Assembly (NCBI RefSeq): GCF_014198245.1
Contig: NZ_JACIHE010000008.1
Coordinates: 186,001-250,000, forward strand
Direction of reading: 5' to 3'
From: Bradyrhizobium sp. cir1
GTDB taxonomy: Bacteria > Pseudomonadota > Alphaproteobacteria > Rhizobiales > Xanthobacteraceae
Length of the DNA stretch: 64,000 bases
The notes below the pieces were generated by a model, which saw only the letters and a program-made list of their open reading frames with translations, ran no database searches and had not been told where the DNA came from. Position 1 is the stretch's first letter. Each line of letters opens with the position of its first letter. Made by a program: the position numbers and the translations under genes. This document shows, piece by piece, positions 1 through 7,867 of this stretch.

Positions 1-292
1 AGGGCGGACGATCACGACGCTCGAAGGACTTGGAAGTCCGGATGCGCCTGGCCCAATGCAGCGTGCCTTCCTTGCCGAGCAGGCGGCACAATGCGGCTAT
101 TGTATTCCCGGCATGATTATGCGCGCCCAGGCGCTGCTGAATCGCGACCCGCATGCCACCGACGAGTCGATCAAGGGCGAACTTCAGCCTCATCTCTGCC
201 GATGCGGAACACATATGCGCATTCTGCGTGCGATCCGGCGGGCCGCAGAAGAGATGAAGCTGAAGACTGCCGACGCAAGGACAAGACGATGA
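1..292 (+). CDS. (2Fe-2S)-binding subunit of a molybdenum hydroxylase, C-terminal part
   Basis: The gene enters from the left edge; only about 96 codons are in the window, reading in frame from base 2. The visible part is the all-helical C-terminal [2Fe-2S] domain of the xanthine dehydrogenase small-subunit family, with the cysteine pairs QCGYC and LCRCG that bind the second cluster. The family passes electrons from the molybdenum centre of the large subunit to an acceptor. The stop overlaps the next start (ATGA at 289-292), as usual for IorA/IorB-type two-subunit enzymes without an FAD subunit. The plant-type ferredoxin domain must lie upstream. Substrate unknown. Confidence 0.9.
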   Translation, partial: GRTITTLEGLGSPDAPGPMQRAFLAEQAAQCGYCIPGMIMRAQALLNRDPHATDESIKGELQPHLCRCGTHMRILRAIRRAAEEMKLKTADARTRR

Positions 293-2529
293 CGCATGCC
301 GTCTCGCGACGCGGCGTATTGGCGGGCGCCGGCGCGCTCATCATCGCCTTCCGGCTTTCCGGAGCACATGCACAGACCGAAACCGGTACGGGTGGAAAAC
401 CCTCGAAGCACGGTTTGCCCGGAAGCCTCGACGACACTCCGAGGATCGACGCCTGGATCCGCATCGACGCCTCGGGCGCCGCTACGATCCTCACCGGCAA
501 AGCCGAACTTGGACAGGGCCTCAAGACTGCGCTGCTTCAGGTCGCGGCAGAGGAGCTCAAGTTGCCCCTTGCGCGGCTATCGCTGATCACGGCCGACACT
601 GCGCGGACGCCCAATGAGGGCTACACGGCCGCCAGCCACTCGATGCAGGATTCCGGCACCGCAATTCGGCATGCGGCGGCGCAGGCGCGCGAAATACTCC
701 GGGACGAGGCAGCCCGCCGACTCGGCGTGCCCGCTACCTCGCTGCAGATCCGCAACGGCGAGGTATTCGGCCCGAACCGCATGCGCCTGGGCTACGGCGA
801 ACTGGTCCGCGATCAGATGCTCACGGTCGACGCACAGCAGACCTCGCATTTGACTTCGCCGGCAGATTTCGTTGTGATGAACCAACCCGTGCCGCGGATC
901 GATATTCCGGCCAAGGTGACGGGTGGAGCAGCCTACGTCCAGGACCTGCGCCCCGAGGGGATGCTGCACGGTCGCGTCGTTCGCCCGCCGAGTTATGGCG
1001 CCACATTGCGGGACTGTGACGTCGCGCAGGTCGAGCAAATGGGCGGGATCGTCAAGGTCGTGCGGGACGGCAACTTCCTCGGCGTGCTTGCAGACCGGGA
1101 ATGGACTGCGATCCAGGGAATGCGAACCCTCGCGGCAACCACGACCTGGATCGAGCAGCAAGCCCTTCCGGACAGCGCGGACTTGCCGGCCGCTCTGATG
1201 AAGCTGCCCTCGCACGACACGACGATTCACGACACAGGAAATCCGGGTGAGCCCGGAATTCTGGTCGAGGGGACCTTCAGCAGACCCTATCTTACGCACG
1301 GTTCGATCGGACCGTCCTGCGCGATTGCGCAATTCGGGGACGGGAAGCTTACGGTTTGGACCCATACGCAAGGCGTGTTTTTCCTACGCGACGCGATCGC
1401 GGGCATGCTGCGGATGCCTGCCGAGAATGTGCGCTGCATCCACGCAGAGGGCTCCGGTTGCTACGGCCATAACGGCGCCGACGACGCGGCGGCCGATGCG
1501 GCGATGCTTGCCCTCGCGATGCCCGGTCGTCCGGTCAGGGTCCAGCTGATGCGTGAACAGGAGCACGCGTGGGACCCATTCGGGCCGGGTATGGTGGTCA
1601 AGCTCAGGGCGACAGTCGGGGGGGACGGTGCGATTGCGGATTGGCGCCACGAGGTTTGGAGCCAGTCGCATATGATGCGGCCTGGCCCTCCCGGGGCGCT
1701 GATTGCTGCCCGACTGAAAGCCGACGCCTTTCCGCCGGCGCCGCCCGTTGCGCTGGCCCAGCCTGAGGGCGGCGGCGACCGGAATGCCATTCCGCTTTAC
1801 GAGATCCCGAACTCAAAGGTGGTTAGTCACTTTCTGCCTGACATGCCCTTGCGCGGATCCTCCATGCGCTCTCTGGGAGGCTACCTTAACGTCCTTTCGA
1901 TCGAGAGCGTCCTCGATGAATTGGCGGCTCGCTCGGGCCAAGATCCCGTGACGTTTCGGCTTCGGCACATCGAAGACCCTCGTGCGCGTGAGGTCATCGA
2001 AACGGCGGCATCGCGTTTCGGCTGGGCTGGGCGGGTCAAGCGTTCGGAGAGCACCGGATTCGGATTTGGCTTTGCACGTTACAAGAATCTCGAGGCCTGG
2101 TGTGCCGTGGCAGTCGAGATCGAGGTGCCGCGTCAGAGTGGCGTCGTTCGCGTCCGTCGCATCGTGGCGGCGGTGGACACCGGGCAGGTCGTGAACCCGG
2201 ACGGTATCCGCAATCAGATTGAAGGCGGCATCTTGCAGTCGATGAGCTGGACGCTTTTCGAACGTGTGACGTTCGATCGCACCCGCGTCACATCGGTCGA
2301 TTGGTCGGCCTATCCGATCATGCGGTTTGACAGCGTCCCGGAGTCCGTCGAAGTCCGCCTGATAGATCGTCCGGGCGACGCCTTCTATGGTGTCGCTGAG
2401 GCCGCACAGGGGCCTGCCGGAGCCGCGATCGCCAATGCGATCAGGGATGCGACCGGTGTTCGAATGTACGAACTTCCGTTCACTGCGGCCCGAATCAAGA
2501 GAGCGGTCGCCGTCCGATCGGAAGGCTGA
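289..2529 (+). CDS. Molybdopterin-binding subunit of an IorB-type aldehyde/N-heterocycle oxidoreductase
   Basis: A 746-aa protein of the xanthine dehydrogenase large-subunit family, closest in layout to isoquinoline 1-oxidoreductase beta subunit. The ATG at 289 overlaps the previous stop and is followed by a Tat-like leader (SRRGVLAG plus a hydrophobic stretch, cleavage near residue 28), so export of the complex to the periplasm is likely. The molybdopterin motif GSGCYGHNGADD is near residue 388, and the family's catalytic Glu fits E704 in GVAEAAQG. A frame open upstream to base 91 only overlaps the partner gene and was not used. These enzymes hydroxylate an aromatic ring carbon or oxidise aldehydes with water as oxygen donor; substrate not readable here. 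Confidence 0.9.
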   Translation: MTHAVSRRGVLAGAGALIIAFRLSGAHAQTETGTGGKPSKHGLPGSLDDTPRIDAWIRIDASGAATILTGKAELGQGLKTALLQVAAEELKLPLARLSLITADTARTPNEGYTAASHSMQDSGTAIRHAAAQAREILRDEAARRLGVPATSLQIRNGEVFGPNRMRLGYGELVRDQMLTVDAQQTSHLTSPADFVVMNQPVPRIDIPAKVTGGAAYVQDLRPEGMLHGRVVRPPSYGATLRDCDVAQVEQMGGIVKVVRDGNFLGVLADREWTAIQGMRTLAATTTWIEQQALPDSADLPAALMKLPSHDTTIHDTGNPGEPGILVEGTFSRPYLTHGSIGPSCAIAQFGDGKLTVWTHTQGVFFLRDAIAGMLRMPAENVRCIHAEGSGCYGHNGADDAAADAAMLALAMPGRPVRVQLMREQEHAWDPFGPGMVVKLRATVGGDGAIADWRHEVWSQSHMMRPGPPGALIAARLKADAFPPAPPVALAQPEGGGDRNAIPLYEIPNSKVVSHFLPDMPLRGSSMRSLGGYLNVLSIESVLDELAARSGQDPVTFRLRHIEDPRAREVIETAASRFGWAGRVKRSESTGFGFGFARYKNLEAWCAVAVEIEVPRQSGVVRVRRIVAAVDTGQVVNPDGIRNQIEGGILQSMSWTLFERVTFDRTRVTSVDWSAYPIMRFDSVPESVEVRLIDRPGDAFYGVAEAAQGPAGAAIANAIRDATGVRMYELPFTAARIKRAVAVRSEG

Positions 2530-2627
2530 ATGGAGGTTTGAAGGCGCGGTAGATGCACGGCCTGCCGATACACTCAACATCCGATTTGCGCTTCGAATAA
2601 GACGGCAGACGCGCCTCCCGGACCTAG

Positions 2628-3293
2628 CTAGCCCTTCGCCGGCAGAACGGAGCGAAAGCCATTCAGGAAGGTTGCTATTTTTGCATCGATGATGGAATTG
2701 ACGTCCGTTTCGAGGGGCATCGAGTAGATGAATTGGCGCACGCCGAGGTAGAAGATCGCTGCGTGGAGTCCCCACACCATCTCGATTTCGAGATCGGTGA
2801 CCGGGAGTTCGCCAGTCGAGGGGCGTCCATACTCGACCCTGATTTCCTCAATGACCTTCTCGAACGCGCGCTCGCGCAGCATTTTGAGATAGCGGGCATT
2901 CAATCCGAGATCCTTCAGGCCCGCGAACATGAACAAGCGGATCCACTCGTAGGTGAGAATGACTGCGGCATATTCGCGATAGAAACGGACTAGCCTCGCC
3001 TTCAGGGGTACCGAGCGGTCGGTGATGATTTTCTCCCAGGACGGCTTCCAGCGCTCGACGAAAACGTCCTGATAGACCCGCTCGATGAGAGCTTCCTTGC
3101 TCGGAAAGTAGCGATAGAGCAGGGGCTGGGTAATGTGCAGCCGCTTTGCGAGTTCGCGGGTCTGCCCCTCGAACCCGTACTCGGCGAAAAACGTGACGGC
3201 TTCTCGCGCGATAATGGCTTCCCGCTCCGACGGGTCCAGTCTCTGCTGCTCTCGGATCGGCGTCCGGTGACCCGCTTTGCTGCGCTGCTTCAC
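2628..3293 (-). CDS. TetR/AcrR family transcriptional regulator
   Basis: A 221-aa regulator with a basic N-terminal tail, a TetR helix-turn-helix at about residues 33-75 (ELAKRLHITQPLLYRYFPSK) and a ligand-binding C-terminal half with no recognisable specificity. It is transcribed away from the FAD monooxygenase operon, and the 177-bp region between them holds two near-identical 16-bp palindromes, one over each divergent promoter. It therefore very probably represses itself and the monooxygenase operon until a substrate or intermediate binds. It converges on the molybdenum hydroxylase genes, so control of those would need a separate site upstream of the window. Confidence 0.93.
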   Translation of the reverse strand: MKQRSKAGHRTPIREQQRLDPSEREAIIAREAVTFFAEYGFEGQTRELAKRLHITQPLLYRYFPSKEALIERVYQDVFVERWKPSWEKIITDRSVPLKARLVRFYREYAAVILTYEWIRLFMFAGLKDLGLNARYLKMLRERAFEKVIEEIRVEYGRPSTGELPVTDLEIEMVWGLHAAIFYLGVRQFIYSMPLETDVNSIIDAKIATFLNGFRSVLPAKG

Positions 3294-3378
3294 ATCTGAT
3301 TCGTCAGTTTGAGTGCCTTCGAAACTTCATACACCGATTTGCCGTCGCAGCCGATCGGGGCGCGGCCATCACGGTTTG

Positions 3379-3394
3379 TTTATCGAACGATAAA
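3379..3394. promoter_or_regulatory. Candidate TetR operator 1
   Basis: TTTATCGAACGATAAA has perfect 7-bp arms (TTTATCG/CGATAAA) around AA. It covers the predicted -10 of the minus-strand tetR promoter. It matches operator 2 at 14 of 16 positions, starting 50 bp apart, close to five helical turns. Confidence 0.7.
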
Positions 3395-3414
3395 TAGCCG
3401 TTGACTTGCGTCAA
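3387..3414 (-). promoter_or_regulatory. Candidate promoter of the tetR gene
   Basis: On the minus strand TTGACG (3414-3409) and TATCGT (3392-3387) are separated by 16 bp. The -10 lies inside operator 1, which fits autorepression. The -10 matches consensus at 4 of 6 positions, so this is only a good guess. Confidence 0.45.
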
Positions 3415-3429
3415 TGACATCCCGATAAT
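3401..3429 (+). promoter_or_regulatory. Candidate sigma-70 promoter of the monooxygenase operon
   Basis: TTGACT (3401-3406), a 17-bp spacer and GATAAT (3424-3429) each match consensus at 5 of 6 positions. Operator 2 begins at the last base of the -10 and covers the expected transcription start, a classic repression geometry. Confidence 0.65.
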
Positions 3430-3444
3430 TGATCGATCGATAAA
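3429..3444. promoter_or_regulatory. Candidate TetR operator 2
   Basis: TTGATCGATCGATAAA shares 14 of 16 bases with operator 1. The palindrome extends to 18 bp (3428-3445) with one mismatched pair. It overlaps the -10 and start site of the monooxygenase promoter. Confidence 0.7.
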
Positions 3445-3470
3445 TAACGATTGCAAAAGGGAGGTCGCTC

Positions 3471-4721
3471 TTGAGTGACCATCGTTGGAGCCAAGGGGCA
3501 CAGCCGAAAGCGCTGGTGGTTGGAGGGTCCATGGCCGGACTGTTCGCCGCGTTGCTATTGCGGCGGCAAGGCTGGAACGTCGATGTGTACGAGCGTATCG
3601 GCGCCGAACTGGCAGGCCGTGGCGCGGGCATCGTGACCCATCGTGAACTGTTCGAGGTCCTGGGCAGGGCGGGTATCGATACCGACGCCGCCGCCGTCGG
3701 AGTCGTTGTCCCAGGACGGCGGGTGCTGGACCGGAGCGGCCGCATCGTGGGCGAACTCGGGCTGCGGCAGGTCCTAACTTCGTGGGGACACCTCTATGGG
3801 CTTCTGAAGGCAGCGCTCCCGGCAGAGCACTATCATCACGGCAAAAACCTTGCGGAGGTTGCCGAGCTTGGCGATCGCGTGGTGGCGCGTTTCTCCGACG
3901 GCTCGGAGGTTTCAGGAGATCTGCTGATCGGCGCGGATGGTATATTTTCGTGCGTCAGGGCCCAGCTTGCGGCCAAGGTCCGTCCTGCCTACGCGGGCTA
4001 TGTCGCGTGGCGTGGCCTCGTCAATGAGCGAGACCTGTCGTCTCGGACGCGCGCAGAATTGTGCGATTGGTTCGCCTTCAGCCTCCCTCCGGGCGAGCAA
4101 ATGCTCGGCTATCCCGTCGCCGGCGCCAACGAAGAGATGGATGTCGGCGAGCGTCGCTTCAATTTTGTTTGGTACCGCCCGGCCGACGCCGACCATGGCT
4201 TGTCAGATTTGCTGACGGACATTGACGGCGTCCGGCACGAACTGTCCATTCCGCCGACCAGGATTCGATCCGAGGTGATCGCCTCAATGCGTCGGGACGC
4301 GGAGCAATTGCTTGCACCGCAATTCGCCGAGGTCGTTCGCCTTACCCCTCAGCCGTTCATCCAGGCCATTCTGGATCTCGAGACACCGCGCATGGCGCTG
4401 GGATCCCGAACGGTGATCCTGGGTGATGCCGCGTTCGTGGCCAGGCCCCATGTCGGAATGGGAGTGACGAAGGCCGCCGCCGACGCGGCAGCGCTGGCTG
4501 ATGCTTTGCGAGCGCACCCGGCCGATTTGCCCGCGGCGCTTGCGAAATTCGAGTCGATGCGGCTTCCGTTCGGAGCCGCGGTCGTCCGTCGTGCCCGCGA
4601 TCTCGGCGCGTACATGCAGGCGCAGATTGCCACCGCCGAGGAACGGGCGATGGCGGAGCGGCATCGCAGCCCCGAGGCAGTGATGACGGAGACCGCCGTC
4701 GCGGCGGGCATCGCCGCCTAA
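3471..4721 (+). CDS. FAD-dependent aromatic monooxygenase (2,6-dihydroxypyridine hydroxylase-like)
   Basis: A 416-aa single-component flavoprotein hydroxylase. The TTG start at 3471 follows an SD GGGAGGT at 3459-3465. The N-terminal Rossmann motif is VVGGSMAGLFAALLLRR with YER closing the FAD fold; the DG motif is GADGIFS near residue 160 and the GD motif is ILGDAA near residue 318. The sequence style resembles 2,6-dihydroxypyridine 3-monooxygenase and 6-hydroxynicotinate 3-monooxygenase relatives, which use NAD(P)H and O2 to hydroxylate an electron-rich ring. The nearby molybdenum hydroxylase fits a route that first hydroxylates and then oxygenates an aromatic or N-heteroaromatic ring. Exact substrate is inference. 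First gene of a four-gene operon under the TetR operators. Confidence 0.88.
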   Translation: MSDHRWSQGAQPKALVVGGSMAGLFAALLLRRQGWNVDVYERIGAELAGRGAGIVTHRELFEVLGRAGIDTDAAAVGVVVPGRRVLDRSGRIVGELGLRQVLTSWGHLYGLLKAALPAEHYHHGKNLAEVAELGDRVVARFSDGSEVSGDLLIGADGIFSCVRAQLAAKVRPAYAGYVAWRGLVNERDLSSRTRAELCDWFAFSLPPGEQMLGYPVAGANEEMDVGERRFNFVWYRPADADHGLSDLLTDIDGVRHELSIPPTRIRSEVIASMRRDAEQLLAPQFAEVVRLTPQPFIQAILDLETPRMALGSRTVILGDAAFVARPHVGMGVTKAAADAAALADALRAHPADLPAALAKFESMRLPFGAAVVRRARDLGAYMQAQIATAEERAMAERHRSPEAVMTETAVAAGIAA

Positions 4722-4752
4722 CAGGATTCAAAAAATGGAGGACAGGAGACCA

Positions 4753-5052
4753 ATGGATTTGCAAGTCATCCAGACCCATCCCGCGTTCAATCAGCTTGCG
4801 CGCGAACGTGCACGCCTTGGCGTGGGTATGTCGATCGTCATGGCCGCCGCCTATTTCGCCTACATCCTGACCATCGCATTCTGGCCCCGGTTGCTCGGGC
4901 GCCCACTATGGGATGGTACCGTGATCACTTGGGGCGTGTTGATCGGCGTCGGTCTGATCGCGCTCGGCTTCATTCTCACCGCCGTCTATGTCCGGCGGGC
5001 CAATTCCCGTTTCGATCAGCTCAGTCAGCTTCTTCTGGAGGACCTGCGATGA
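4753..5052 (+). CDS. DUF485 inner-membrane protein, partner of the symporter
   Basis: About 99 aa with two membrane helices (around residues 25-45 and 60-82), the HPAFNQLARER opening and the RANSRFD motif after the second helix that mark DUF485 (YjcH family). The ATG at 4753 is preferred because AGGAG lies 4 nt upstream; an in-frame ATG at 4735 would add six residues. In many bacteria this family sits directly before the acetate/solute:sodium symporter, as it does here, where the ATG at 5049 overlaps its TGA. Its molecular role is unproven; an accessory role for the symporter is inferred from the constant pairing. Confidence 0.88.
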   Translation: MDLQVIQTHPAFNQLARERARLGVGMSIVMAAAYFAYILTIAFWPRLLGRPLWDGTVITWGVLIGVGLIALGFILTAVYVRRANSRFDQLSQLLLEDLR

Positions 5053-6707
5053 TGTCGCGCTCGGGTTGTGGAGCTTTGTTTGCGACCGCATTGGTCCTTC
5101 TTTCAGACCCTGCAGCAGCTGACGCGCTGGCTTCAGCTGTCAACGCGCGGCAATCATTGAATGCGACGGCGATCACCATGTTCCTCGGCTTTGTCGCAGT
5201 TAGTCTCGCGATCACATGGTGGGCGGCGAGAAGGGGGACAAGCACGGCGAAAGACTTCTATGCCGCCGGCGCCGGGCTCACGGGCGTCCAGAATGGGCTT
5301 GCGATCGCCGGCGACTACACCTCGGCGGCGACATTCCTGGGAGTCACGGCTCTCGTCTACAGCTCGGGCTACGACGGCATGATCTACGCGATCGGCTTTC
5401 TCGTCGGCTTCCCGATGATCCTGTTCCTGATTGCCGAGCCGTTGCGCAATCTCGGCCGTTACACATTCGCCGACGTCGCGGCCTATCGGCTGTCAGAGGT
5501 GCCGGTGAGGGCCGTCGCGAGTGTGAACACCCTCGTGATTGTGGTCTTCTATCTCATCGCCCAGCTGGTGGGCGCCGGCAAGCTGATCCAGCTGTTGTTC
5601 GGGCTACCTTATATCTACGCGGTCGGCATCGTGGGTGGGCTCATGATGGTTTATGTGACGTTCGGCGGCATGCTGGCGACGACCTGGGTGCAGATCATCA
5701 AAGCCCTGCTGTTGATGTCGGGCTCGGTGCTGATGTCGATCCTGATCCTCGGACACTTCGGTTTCAGCCTGGAGGCTCTCTTCCGAGAGGCGATCATCTT
5801 GCACCCGAAGGCCGACGCGATCATGGCCCCCGGCGGACTGGTCAAGGATCCGATATCGGCGATCTCTCTCGGATTGGCCCTGATCTTCGGTACGGCCGGG
5901 CTGCCTCACATCCTTATGCGCTTCTTCACCGTGAGCGATGCCCGTCAGGCTCGCACGTCGGTTCTGGTCGCAACGGGGTTCATCTCCATCTTCTATAGCC
6001 TGCTGTTCGTGCTCGGCTTCGGCGCCATTGCGATCGTTTCGGCGAATCCCCTGTTTCGCGATGCGTCGGGTGATCTGCTTGGGGGCGTCAACATGGTCGC
6101 CCTGCATCTGGCGGACGCCGTGGGCGGGTCGCTCCTGCTCGGATTCATCTCGGCGGTGGCGTTCGCGACCATCCTGGCCGTCGTATCCGGGCTGACACTC
6201 GCGGGCGCTTCGGCGGCGAGCCATGATCTCTATGCGCGCGTGATCCGCAGAGGTCTTGCGGGCGAACGCGAGGAAGTGCTTGTCTCGAAGGCCGCCGCAG
6301 TCGGAATCAGCGTGCTTTCGATGGGGCTGGGCATCCTGTTCGAGAACCAGAACATCGCGTTCATGGTAGGGCTGGTGTTCGCGATTGCCGCCAGCGCGAA
6401 TTTCCCAATCATACTTCTCTCGATCGTCTGGCCCGATCTCACGACGCGGGGAGCAGTATGCGGATCGCTCGCTGGCCTGTTGGCATCGGTCGGGTTGGTC
6501 GCTCTCAGCCCCGGCGCATGGACCGCCACGTTCAAGCTCGGGCCGGCGCCGTTTCCCTACGACAATCCGGCCCTCGTCTCGGTTCCTCTGGCCTTTGCTG
6601 TGTCTTGGGCGGTGTCGATGTTGGATCGCAGCGCAGCGGCTGCCTCGGTCCGCGCATCGTTCGGCGCGCAGCATGTTCGCGCCCAGACCGGCTTGGTCGT
6701 CGAATGA
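5049..6707 (+). CDS. Solute:sodium symporter of the ActP (acetate/monocarboxylate) type
   Basis: About 552 aa, the normal length of ActP-like members of the sodium:solute symporter family. The N terminus looks like a signal-type first helix (residues 5-24), and about 13 further hydrophobic segments follow. Family landmarks visible are the AKDFYAAG and NGLAIAGDYTSAATFLG region early on and the GGMLATTWVQIIKA stretch in the middle. The start ATG-ATG at 5049 overlaps the DUF485 stop. It would import a small organic acid with sodium. Its place in a monooxygenase operon suggests an aromatic or short-chain acid rather than general acetate uptake; this is inference. Confidence 0.9.
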   Translation: MMSRSGCGALFATALVLLSDPAAADALASAVNARQSLNATAITMFLGFVAVSLAITWWAARRGTSTAKDFYAAGAGLTGVQNGLAIAGDYTSAATFLGVTALVYSSGYDGMIYAIGFLVGFPMILFLIAEPLRNLGRYTFADVAAYRLSEVPVRAVASVNTLVIVVFYLIAQLVGAGKLIQLLFGLPYIYAVGIVGGLMMVYVTFGGMLATTWVQIIKALLLMSGSVLMSILILGHFGFSLEALFREAIILHPKADAIMAPGGLVKDPISAISLGLALIFGTAGLPHILMRFFTVSDARQARTSVLVATGFISIFYSLLFVLGFGAIAIVSANPLFRDASGDLLGGVNMVALHLADAVGGSLLLGFISAVAFATILAVVSGLTLAGASAASHDLYARVIRRGLAGEREEVLVSKAAAVGISVLSMGLGILFENQNIAFMVGLVFAIAASANFPIILLSIVWPDLTTRGAVCGSLAGLLASVGLVALSPGAWTATFKLGPAPFPYDNPALVSVPLAFAVSWAVSMLDRSAAAASVRASFGAQHVRAQTGLVVE

Positions 6708-6743
6708 TGCTTCTCGCAGAGCTCACCTCAAGGAGGAACTACT

Positions 6744-7148
6744 ATGAACGCTGGTGTGGTCGAAAAGGGCAGGGCCGCTTGGCCCGACTTCATTCGCAAG
6801 GAGTTTGACGCCAATCAGTTCAACGGGCGGGTCGGCACCCAGCTCTTGTCTGAAACGGAACGCGTGCGCGTCTGGGAAATCCGGCTTGCTCCAGGCGAGC
6901 GCATTGGATTCCATCGTCACGTGTTGGACTATTTTTGGACCGCAGTCACGCCAGGTCGGGCGCGATCCCACGCGGAGGATGGGACGATCGTCGAAGCCAT
7001 TTATTCGGCTGGCGAGACCCGTCACTTCGTCTATGGGAAGGGCGAATACAAGATCCACGATCTCGAAAACGTCGGAGAGGCCGATTTGTGGTTCACCACT
7101 GTCGAATTCCTCGACAGCTCGAACAAGGCCTTGGAACTTGACCGTTAA
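6744..7148 (+). CDS. Small single-domain cupin protein
   Basis: A 134-aa protein with a strong SD (AAGGAGG near 6730). It has the double-stranded beta-helix pattern of the cupin fold: a GERIGFHRHVLDY strand pair at about residues 50-62 in place of cupin motif 1, and HFVYGKGEYKIHDLEN later. The two His residues of FHRH could bind a metal, but the full His3-Glu set of classical cupin dioxygenases is not obvious. It closes the TetR-controlled operon after a 36-bp gap. It may be an isomerase, a dioxygenase-like enzyme or a binding protein; no specific activity can be assigned. Confidence 0.75.
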   Translation: MNAGVVEKGRAAWPDFIRKEFDANQFNGRVGTQLLSETERVRVWEIRLAPGERIGFHRHVLDYFWTAVTPGRARSHAEDGTIVEAIYSAGETRHFVYGKGEYKIHDLENVGEADLWFTTVEFLDSSNKALELDR

Positions 7149-7360
7149 GTCCATTGCGAAAAAGAGAGTAGCTCTTGGCGCGAAGCGGACAGGATTCGAA
7201 CGTGTGATCTTTGCCTTCGAGGGCAGGGGTCTATTCCGTTGATCGCGGAATACGTCCTTCGATGCGACGGATAGTTGCGGCGTCGGCTCCACGGTATCGC
7301 GCCTCCTCGACTCGCAGCACTGCATCGAGGCAATCTTGAGCGGCAGTTCATCGTCGTGAA

Positions 7361-7390
7361 CCGTGGGTTTGACCCCCACTCTCTCCGCCG
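7361..7390 (+). pseudogene. tRNA 3'-end-like fragment (tRNA-Ser-like T arm and acceptor)
   Basis: GTGGG (7363-7367), loop TTTGACC and CCCAC (7375-7379) make a perfect 5-bp T stem, followed by TCTCTCC-G-CCG, close to the 3' end of bacterial tRNA-Ser. No matching 5' acceptor strand (GGAGAGA) or D arm was found upstream, so it is not a functional tRNA. Such fragments are left at integrase attachment sites. Confidence 0.4.
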
Positions 7391-7568
7391 CACTGCTTCT
7401 CTACTGTATCCAGCGGTCTTGCTATGGCTGCGGTCTAATGAATGGCGCGACACTGGCTGTTTCGACGAGATCGCTTGCGCTTGATCGGCAGCCCGAGGTC
7501 TTTCGATGTTCCTCTATGAGCGTAGTGCTGCGCTCACGAACTGCTATGCGTAAGGTTGGGTAAGGCAA

Positions 7569-7637
7569 CGTAGGCCTGCTTGGAGTGGGGAAGGGCGGTA
7601 GCGCTCCCCGCCACCAACCGTACGATTTTGCACGCCA
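7569..7637 (+). repeat. Dispersed repeat, copy 1 (partner at 52900-52962)
   Basis: About 65 bp with clear similarity to 52900-52962. The core is GTGGGGAA(G/A)GGCGGTAGCGC followed by TCCCC, with partly complementary ends (GGGGA/TCCCC) that can form a hairpin. Both copies lie in gene-free junctions at the edges of catabolic blocks. Confidence 0.65.
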
Positions 7638-7751
7638 AGCTTAGTCGATAGTGGGGCTGGCGCCATGACTTGAGAAGTACTCTCGGGGCCGGAGACGCTG
7701 CTCGAGCGATGAAACCATGAGACCTGCTCTCTCTTGGCTCCGCAGACTTGC

Positions 7752-7780
7752 TTGACTCGCCGTCTCGCGAAATTCATAGT
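7752..7780 (+). promoter_or_regulatory. Candidate promoter of the 7.9-17.9 kb operon
   Basis: TTGACT (7752-7757), a 17-bp spacer and CATAGT (7775-7780) lie 88 bp upstream of the first gene, followed by an AT-rich leader. The -35 matches 5 of 6 and the -10 matches 4 of 6 consensus positions. Confidence 0.45.
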
Positions 7781-7867
7781 TACCATAATACAATTGAAAT
7801 AATCGCATTGCAATTACTTGCAGTCCGCGACCGGGGCCACTGTCGGCCCTCCCGAGAGGCAGGTTCG

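Larger units (their letters stand above)
7149..7867. other. Gene-free junction between two catabolic blocks
   Basis: No frame in these 719 bases shows protein-like content. The stretch holds two tRNA 3'-end-like fragments (near 7185-7206 on the minus strand and 7361-7390 on the plus strand), one copy of a dispersed repeat (7569-7637) and, at the right end, an AT-rich promoter zone (7752-7810) for the next operon. It looks like the scar of past insertion or rearrangement. Confidence 0.6.

Noticed and set aside
4908..5048. Upstream extension of the symporter frame to 4908
   Set aside because: It only overlaps the DUF485 gene in another frame; the ATGATG at 5049 with a signal-type helix right after it is the natural start.
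7790..7816. AATTG..CAATT inverted half-sites before the 7.9-kb operon, considered as an IclR operator
   Set aside because: Arms are only 5 bp in an AT-rich stretch and no second copy was found, so it cannot be told from chance.
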